Below are positions 5,782 through 9,278 of a stretch of DNA of 9,278 nucleotides, piece by piece (the stretch's first letter is position 1; each line of letters starts with the position of its first letter). The stretch is from Methylomonas sp. (GTDB taxonomy: Bacteria > Pseudomonadota > Gammaproteobacteria > Methylococcales > Methylomonadaceae). Made by a program: the position numbers and the translations under genes. The stretch is taken from positions 1-9,278 of the forward strand of contig JALSLS010000385.1 in NCBI GenBank assembly GCA_026988195.1, written 5' to 3'. The notes beneath the pieces were generated by a model. The model was not told the DNA's origin, ran no database searches, and worked only from the letters and a program-made list of their open reading frames with translations.

Positions 5782-6407
5782 TTTGATAATTTAAATTGTA
5801 ATACTTGTATTGCGCGTTGCTCAAAAGCTTCGCCACCTATGATTTTAGCTTTAAACTTCCAGCGTTTAATGGCTTGTAATGCCGCTCTGTTAAAAACTTT
5901 ACTGGGTTGGGCTTCTATCACAACGGGATCTTTAACTGTCCCTGTTTCTGTTATGGTAAATTCAACTTTAACCCAGCCTTCTATTCTACGGTTTTGCGCG
6001 CGCATGGGGTAGCGAGGGGGGATTCTTACTAAAGGAATAACATTTGTACTAATGCCTCCAGCACCTATTTGTACACCTTGAATGGCTGAACCATTGAAGC
6101 TTTTTGTTTGTAATGGAATGTCTAGGTTTGGCATATCCATTTGTGGTGCAATGTTTTGACTAACATGCACTTGTTGTAGGGTCATTTTTGGTGGTGGCGG
6201 GCGCTTTTCCGGTTCTGGCTCATCGGGTATCTGCCTATCTTTCGTTTGTAGTTTGGTTTTACGCTTTAAGCGGACAAACTCAGTCATTTGTAAGTTGTCG
6301 GTTTTTTTAAAGCCATGTTGGTTATTACTAATCATCACTTGCATTAACCAAAATAAGGCGAGTGAAATTAAAACCCCAGCAATAGATGAAATAGAAAGCG
6401 TCTTCAC
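5778..6407 (-). CDS. tonB: TonB family energy transducer (TonB2-like)
   Basis: This inner-membrane protein spans the periplasm and contacts the TonB box of outer-membrane receptors, driven by ExbB/ExbD. The 209 residues comprise one N-terminal membrane helix (about 7-27), a short proline/charge-rich linker (PDEPEPEKRPPPPK, 61-74) and a C-terminal TonB domain (about 125-209). The last holds the conserved IPPRYPMRAQNRRIEGWVKV block and FNRAALQAIKRWKF. The short linker and overall length fit TonB2-type proteins rather than the longer E. coli TonB (239 aa). The membrane helix has no histidine, unlike His20 of E. coli TonB, so coupling may differ. The start is GTG at 6407, overlapping the exbD stop (GTGA). 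The first in-frame ATG would cut into the membrane helix, so GTG is preferred. Confidence 0.94.
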   Translation of the reverse strand: MKTLSISSIAGVLISLALFWLMQVMISNNQHGFKKTDNLQMTEFVRLKRKTKLQTKDRQIPDEPEPEKRPPPPKMTLQQVHVSQNIAPQMDMPNLDIPLQTKSFNGSAIQGVQIGAGGISTNVIPLVRIPPRYPMRAQNRRIEGWVKVEFTITETGTVKDPVVIEAQPSKVFNRAALQAIKRWKFKAKIIGGEAFEQRAIQVLQFKLSK

Positions 6408-6817
6408 TTTGATTCTGTTTCCGTTGCGATTGATGCATTCATAATGCCAGCTAAGCGAATTTGATCCATCACTTGAGTTAACACCTTTACTTTTGTTTCT
6501 TTGTCTGCAGCAATAACCACGGCACCTAGCGGCTGCTCCGCATGTAGTCTAGAAACATTAGCTCTCACCGCCCTAATATCAACCAGCCTTTTATCTATCC
6601 ACACATCACCATTGGGTTTGATGGCCACAATGATATTGCCTTGCTCTTTACGTGTTGCCGTTTGAGCTGTTGGACGGTTAACATCAATGCCTGACTCTTT
6701 AACAAAAGAGGTAGTGACAATAAAGAAAATTAACATAATAAATACGATATCCAGCATTGGAGTCATGTCGATATCGGCTGTTTGTTCACTATTTGAGCGA
6801 TTAGATCTGCGACGCAT
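6404..6817 (-). CDS. exbD: ExbD family proton-channel protein
   Basis: ExbD (137 aa) pairs with the ExbB-type pentamer to form the proton-driven motor that energises TonB. A basic cytoplasmic N-terminus (MRRRSNRSN) leads to DIDMTPMLDIVFIMLIFFIV, the single membrane helix. D23 matches the essential proton-carrying aspartate (Asp25 in E. coli ExbD). Residues 40-137 form the periplasmic ExbD/TolR domain, including DVWIDKRLVD and VVIAADKETKV. The length is close to E. coli ExbD (141 aa). The start at 6817 has only a weak GAG ribosome site. Its stop overlaps the GTG of tonB, which suggests fixed stoichiometry with tonB by translational coupling. Confidence 0.96.
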   Translation of the reverse strand: MRRRSNRSNSEQTADIDMTPMLDIVFIMLIFFIVTTSFVKESGIDVNRPTAQTATRKEQGNIIVAIKPNGDVWIDKRLVDIRAVRANVSRLHAEQPLGAVVIAADKETKVKVLTQVMDQIRLAGIMNASIATETESK

Positions 6818-6833
6818 AAAGTTATCTCAGTTG

Positions 6834-6864
6834 ACCACTAAAAAATATCAAGTTAAATAGTGGT
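6834..6864 (-). other. Intercistronic hairpin between exbB and exbD
   Basis: ACCACTA (6834-6840) and TAGTGGT (6858-6864) form a perfect 7-bp stem, extendable by two wobble pairs, with a 17-base AT-rich loop. It fills most of the only sizeable gap (68 bp) in the operon. No T tract follows on the minus strand, so it is not a terminator. A processing or mRNA-stability element is the likelier reading. Confidence 0.45.
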
Positions 6865-6885
6865 TGCAGGGTTAATAGGTAAATT

Positions 6886-7398
6886 TTAATGGTACTGTAA
6901 TAGATCAGTTAGATGGTGCGTTTCATCACTGACTCGTTGTTCAATCAACTTACTAAAATAAAGTCCCGCAATTGCAATAACCATGCCTGCCATGGTTGGA
7001 ATGGTTGCTTGAGACACTCCTGAAGCCATTGCACGAGCATTGCCTGTCCCTGTCACCGCCATGACATCAAAGACATGGATCATTCCTGTTACTGTGCCAA
7101 GTAACCCTAATAAAGGACACAGTGCAACTAGCATTTTAATAATAGGCACTGTTTTTTTCATGCTAATCTTTGCTTCAGAAATAATACTATCTCTAATAAA
7201 TAATGCCTGTTGGGAGCTTTTATTAGGTTGTTCTTCCCATGTAGATAGCCAATATGCTCGTTGCACTGGGTAGGCTTGTTTAAAATAAATAAACCTTTCT
7301 ACTATTAAGCTCCATAAACAAATGGACACGCCTAAGATAACCCAGAGAACGTCGCCACCTGTGTTTAAAAATTGATGTAAAGAATCAAATAATGACAT
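6886..7398 (-). CDS. exbB: ExbB family proton-channel protein (short, ExbB2-type)
   Basis: This MotA/TolQ/ExbB protein (170 aa) is expected to form the channel pentamer around ExbD. Three membrane helices are visible: about 17-38 (VLWVILGVSICLWSLIVERF), 86-110 and 130-153. The segment CPLLGLLGTVTGMI (94-107) is the signature of the family, and GVSQATIPTMAGMVIAI the third helix. At 170 residues it lacks the longer N-terminus and tail of E. coli ExbB (244 aa), as is usual for ExbB2-type proteins. It shares the LGLLGTVTGMI motif with the larger upstream protein, so the operon encodes two channel-family members. The start lies 10 bp after the ttpC stop, and the bases before it (ATAAACC) contain no Shine-Dalgarno sequence, so translational coupling to ttpC is likely. 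Confidence 0.95.
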   Translation of the reverse strand: MSLFDSLHQFLNTGGDVLWVILGVSICLWSLIVERFIYFKQAYPVQRAYWLSTWEEQPNKSSQQALFIRDSIISEAKISMKKTVPIIKMLVALCPLLGLLGTVTGMIHVFDVMAVTGTGNARAMASGVSQATIPTMAGMVIAIAGLYFSKLIEQRVSDETHHLTDLLQYH

Positions 7399-7408
7399 GG
7401 TTTATGTT

Positions 7409-8740
7409 TTATTTTACGTTGCGTTTACTAATTAAACCGGCAGTTTGTTCGTCCAAAATTTGAATCAAGGTCCGGCTTCGCGATGAGACTATGCTATGTA
7501 AAAATAGTAATGGAATGGCAACACATAAACCAAGCATGGTTGTAACAAGTGCTTGTGATATGCCACTAGCCATTAGTTTTGGGTCACCCGTACCAAATAA
7601 GCTGATGGATTGAAAGGTTGCAATCATTCCCGTTACTGTGCCCAATAAGCCTAATAATGGGGCAACAGCTGCTAATAACTTAACCATTGAAAGCCCTTTT
7701 TCTAATACAGGAGCCTCCCGGGTAATGGCTTCATCTAAAATCAGTTCTAAATTATCTGTATCACCCGACGTATCTTGTTCCGCGGCTATAAAGATACGCC
7801 CTAAAGGGTTGTCAGTACTGGCCGTAGATGAAAGCATTTGAGCATTCATTTTTTTACCTGTGAGAGATAGCTCAATGAGTCTGATGATAACGTATATAAA
7901 GCCTATAGCCCCTAGGGCTAGAATAATATAGCCTATTAACCCACCTTGTTGAATACGCTCAATGGTATCAGGTGCTTGAATTAACATACTCAAAATAACA
8001 CCGCGCGTTGGGTCAATACCAACGGCTAAAGGCCCTCCCGTTGTAGCATCAGAAAATTCTCTGGCTAGGGTAAGGTATTTACCTTCGGGCTGGCGAGCAA
8101 GTTGGGTGAGCCTGCCTGTCTCAGAGGAGTACTGTAGATATTCACCATCAGCCAAGGTATTAAATGAACCTATGCGGATCACTTTTGCTTGGTGGGGTTT
8201 ACCTGAGGCTTGTTCTATCTGGCTGTTGAAGTAAACTACTTTTCCCGATTCAGTCATTTCATGCTGTAGGGTAAACCACAAGTCTTCTAATTGTTGTATT
8301 GTTGGTAGAGCCTTGCTATTACTAATTGCGGTTAGTTTTTTATCTCGACCAGGAAATTGTGCCGAGACTAAAGAATGTTCTAAGTCAGCCTTTAAATCAC
8401 CTGCAGCTTGACGTGCGACACCAAATAATTCACCCAATACACCACTTTTATTTTTTAATTCTGTTTCTAGGTTGCTTAGTAATTCTTCATTTTCATCTAG
8501 CTTGGCTTTTAATTGTTGGCTTGAGCGTTCCTGCTTTGCGAGAGTAGAAAGTGCAGAATTTAATAATGCTTGTTGTTTGTTCTTTTCGGCTAAAAACTGA
8601 GATTCTCTGGTTTTATTAATTTTGGCTTCAATACCTTGAGATTTTTTGACTTCTCTGAGTAGTTGATCTAGGTCTAAATGTTCAGCAACAACAGTTTGAG
8701 TTGCGATGAAGGTTAAGAAAATAAAAATAATTTTTTTCAT
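7409..8740 (-). CDS. ttpC: TtpC-like long MotA/TolQ/ExbB protein with periplasmic coiled coil
   Basis: This 443-residue protein joins a periplasmic part to an ExbB-type channel domain. Residues 1-19 are a signal peptide (likely cut after VVA). About 25-125 is a charged, Gln/Lys/Glu-rich coiled coil, followed by a mixed domain to about 262. Membrane helices lie at about 267-291, 352-376 and 392-418, with the family motif APLLGLLGTVTGMI at 360-373 and GISQALVTTMLGLCVAI at 393-409. The size and build match Vibrio TtpC, which is required for TonB2 function and is thought to stabilise the complex; its role here is inferred from homology and gene order. The start overlaps the stop of the DUF3450 gene (ATGA, 8737-8740) but has its own strong ribosome site. 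Confidence 0.92.
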   Translation of the reverse strand: MKKIIFIFLTFIATQTVVAEHLDLDQLLREVKKSQGIEAKINKTRESQFLAEKNKQQALLNSALSTLAKQERSSQQLKAKLDENEELLSNLETELKNKSGVLGELFGVARQAAGDLKADLEHSLVSAQFPGRDKKLTAISNSKALPTIQQLEDLWFTLQHEMTESGKVVYFNSQIEQASGKPHQAKVIRIGSFNTLADGEYLQYSSETGRLTQLARQPEGKYLTLAREFSDATTGGPLAVGIDPTRGVILSMLIQAPDTIERIQQGGLIGYIILALGAIGFIYVIIRLIELSLTGKKMNAQMLSSTASTDNPLGRIFIAAEQDTSGDTDNLELILDEAITREAPVLEKGLSMVKLLAAVAPLLGLLGTVTGMIATFQSISLFGTGDPKLMASGISQALVTTMLGLCVAIPLLFLHSIVSSRSRTLIQILDEQTAGLISKRNVK

Positions 8741-9278
8741 TGTCCAGCCTCCGCAACTGAAATAGGAAGCGCTAATAAATTAGGAGCTGTTTCTTTTCGC
8801 GCAATACGTAAACCATTGCGAATTGCATTTCGGTGATCGTCAGATAAAGGTAGCCATTGCCTTTTTTCTTTATCCCAGTAGCCTGTTTCGCTACCATCAA
8901 AACGTTGGTAATACAATGCTACCCGGCCTAAGCGTAAAAAATCAACAGAGCTAGTAACGCCTTCTAAAGTTAAATCTGCGCGATAGGCTTCTATGGTATT
9001 ACCATAATCATTTTCTATTTGATAAGCTTCTAATATTCGGCGATATTTTTCTGCATTTGTTATATCAGCCCTAATCATCATTTGTTTAAGTTTTGCTATA
9101 CGCTCTGATCGTTCTTCGGGCAAAAAGGGTGAATCTAGTGCGACAAACTTATCAAGGCTATCTAGCATACGTAAAATTAAAGGAACAACTTCTCGTTGCG
9201 TGGTTTCAATTTCAGTTAACTGTTGTTCTAGAGAAGCTTTCTCCTGTTCTTGGGAAGACAGTAATGCCTTGATATGTT
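8737..9278 (-). CDS. DUF3450 family protein, N-terminus cut by window edge
   Basis: The frame is open from the stop at 8737 to the window edge at 9278, about 180 codons. The ATG at 9168 is internal: the frame continues upstream with a Gln/Glu-rich stretch (SSQEQEKASLEQQLTEIETT) that looks like coiled coil, and the conserved region LDSLDKFVALDSPFLPEERS begins right at that methionine. This block, followed by KLKQMMIRADITNAEKYRRI, IENDYGNTIEAY and YYQRFDGSETGYWD, is typical of DUF3450. Such proteins are usually about 250 residues with a signal peptide, so some 70 residues are probably missing. The family commonly lies just upstream of ttpC in TonB2-type clusters; its biochemical role is unknown. 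A periplasmic partner of the coiled coil in TtpC is an inference. Confidence 0.88.
   Translation of the reverse strand, partial: HIKALLSSQEQEKASLEQQLTEIETTQREVVPLILRMLDSLDKFVALDSPFLPEERSERIAKLKQMMIRADITNAEKYRRILEAYQIENDYGNTIEAYRADLTLEGVTSSVDFLRLGRVALYYQRFDGSETGYWDKEKRQWLPLSDDHRNAIRNGLRIARKETAPNLLALPISVAEAGQ
8748..8752 (-). promoter_or_regulatory. Strong Shine-Dalgarno for ttpC
   Basis: GGAGG on the minus strand, seven bases before the ATG at 8740, lies inside the end of the DUF3450 frame. It is the best ribosome site in the operon and supports this start for ttpC. Several downstream genes have weak or no sites. Confidence 0.75.

Noticed and set aside
6834..6864. Hairpin between exbB and exbD as a terminator.
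   Set aside because: No T tract follows on the coding strand, and exbD and tonB downstream clearly belong to the same operon.
4775..8547. Plus-strand open frames at 4775-4993, 6253-6444, 7040-7273, 7638-7841 and 8326-8547.
   Set aside because: Each lies opposite a well-supported gene of the TonB2-type operon and encodes no recognisable protein.
8737..9168. ATG at 9168 as the true start of the DUF3450 gene (143 aa).
   Set aside because: The frame stays open upstream to the window edge with coiled-coil sequence, and the family is usually about 250 residues, so this methionine is internal.
4573..9278. The TonB operon as a wholly new system.
   Set aside because: Gene order and motifs match the known TtpC-TonB2 clusters of Vibrio. 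Only the roles of DUF3450 and the TPR protein are open.

Overview
The window looks like chromosomal DNA of an AT-rich gammaproteobacterium. The AsmA protein, the Prx1-type peroxiredoxin and the TtpC/ExbB/ExbD/TonB2-type cluster all fit that class. The short palindromic repeats and the AP2-like protein recall what I know from methanotrophs of the order Methylococcales. That narrower placement is a weak inference from memory, not something the sequence proves.

Layout, left to right. Positions 1-1993 (minus) hold most of an asmA gene, cut at its C-terminus by the window edge. A roughly 150-bp divergent spacer leads to a small three-helix membrane protein (2145-2375, plus), whose ribosome site is a run of eight G. 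A gene-free stretch (2376-2888) holds two different palindromic repeats with a terminator-like hairpin between them. A typical 2-Cys peroxiredoxin (2889-3494, minus) is divergent, across 350 bp, from a 171-residue protein with two AP2-like units (3845-4360, plus). A second, half-length copy of the first palindrome follows at 4388-4440.

The right half (4573-9278, all minus) is one compact operon. In transcription order it reads DUF3450 protein (5' end cut by the window edge), TtpC-like long ExbB, short ExbB, ExbD, TonB, and a secreted TPR protein. Three of the five junctions overlap by four bases (ATGA, GTGA, ATGA), one gap is 10 bp, and one is 68 bp with a hairpin. The order matches the TonB2 systems known from Vibrio, where TtpC is required alongside ExbB2-ExbD2-TonB2. 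The expected role is to pass proton-motive force from the inner membrane to TonB-dependent outer-membrane receptors. No receptor lies in the window, so the substrate is unknown.

I found no tRNA, rRNA, CRISPR array, insertion sequence or prophage gene. The operon is an established family. The least understood parts are the AP2-like protein, the palindromic repeats around the peroxiredoxin/AP2 pair, and the G-tract in front of the small membrane gene.
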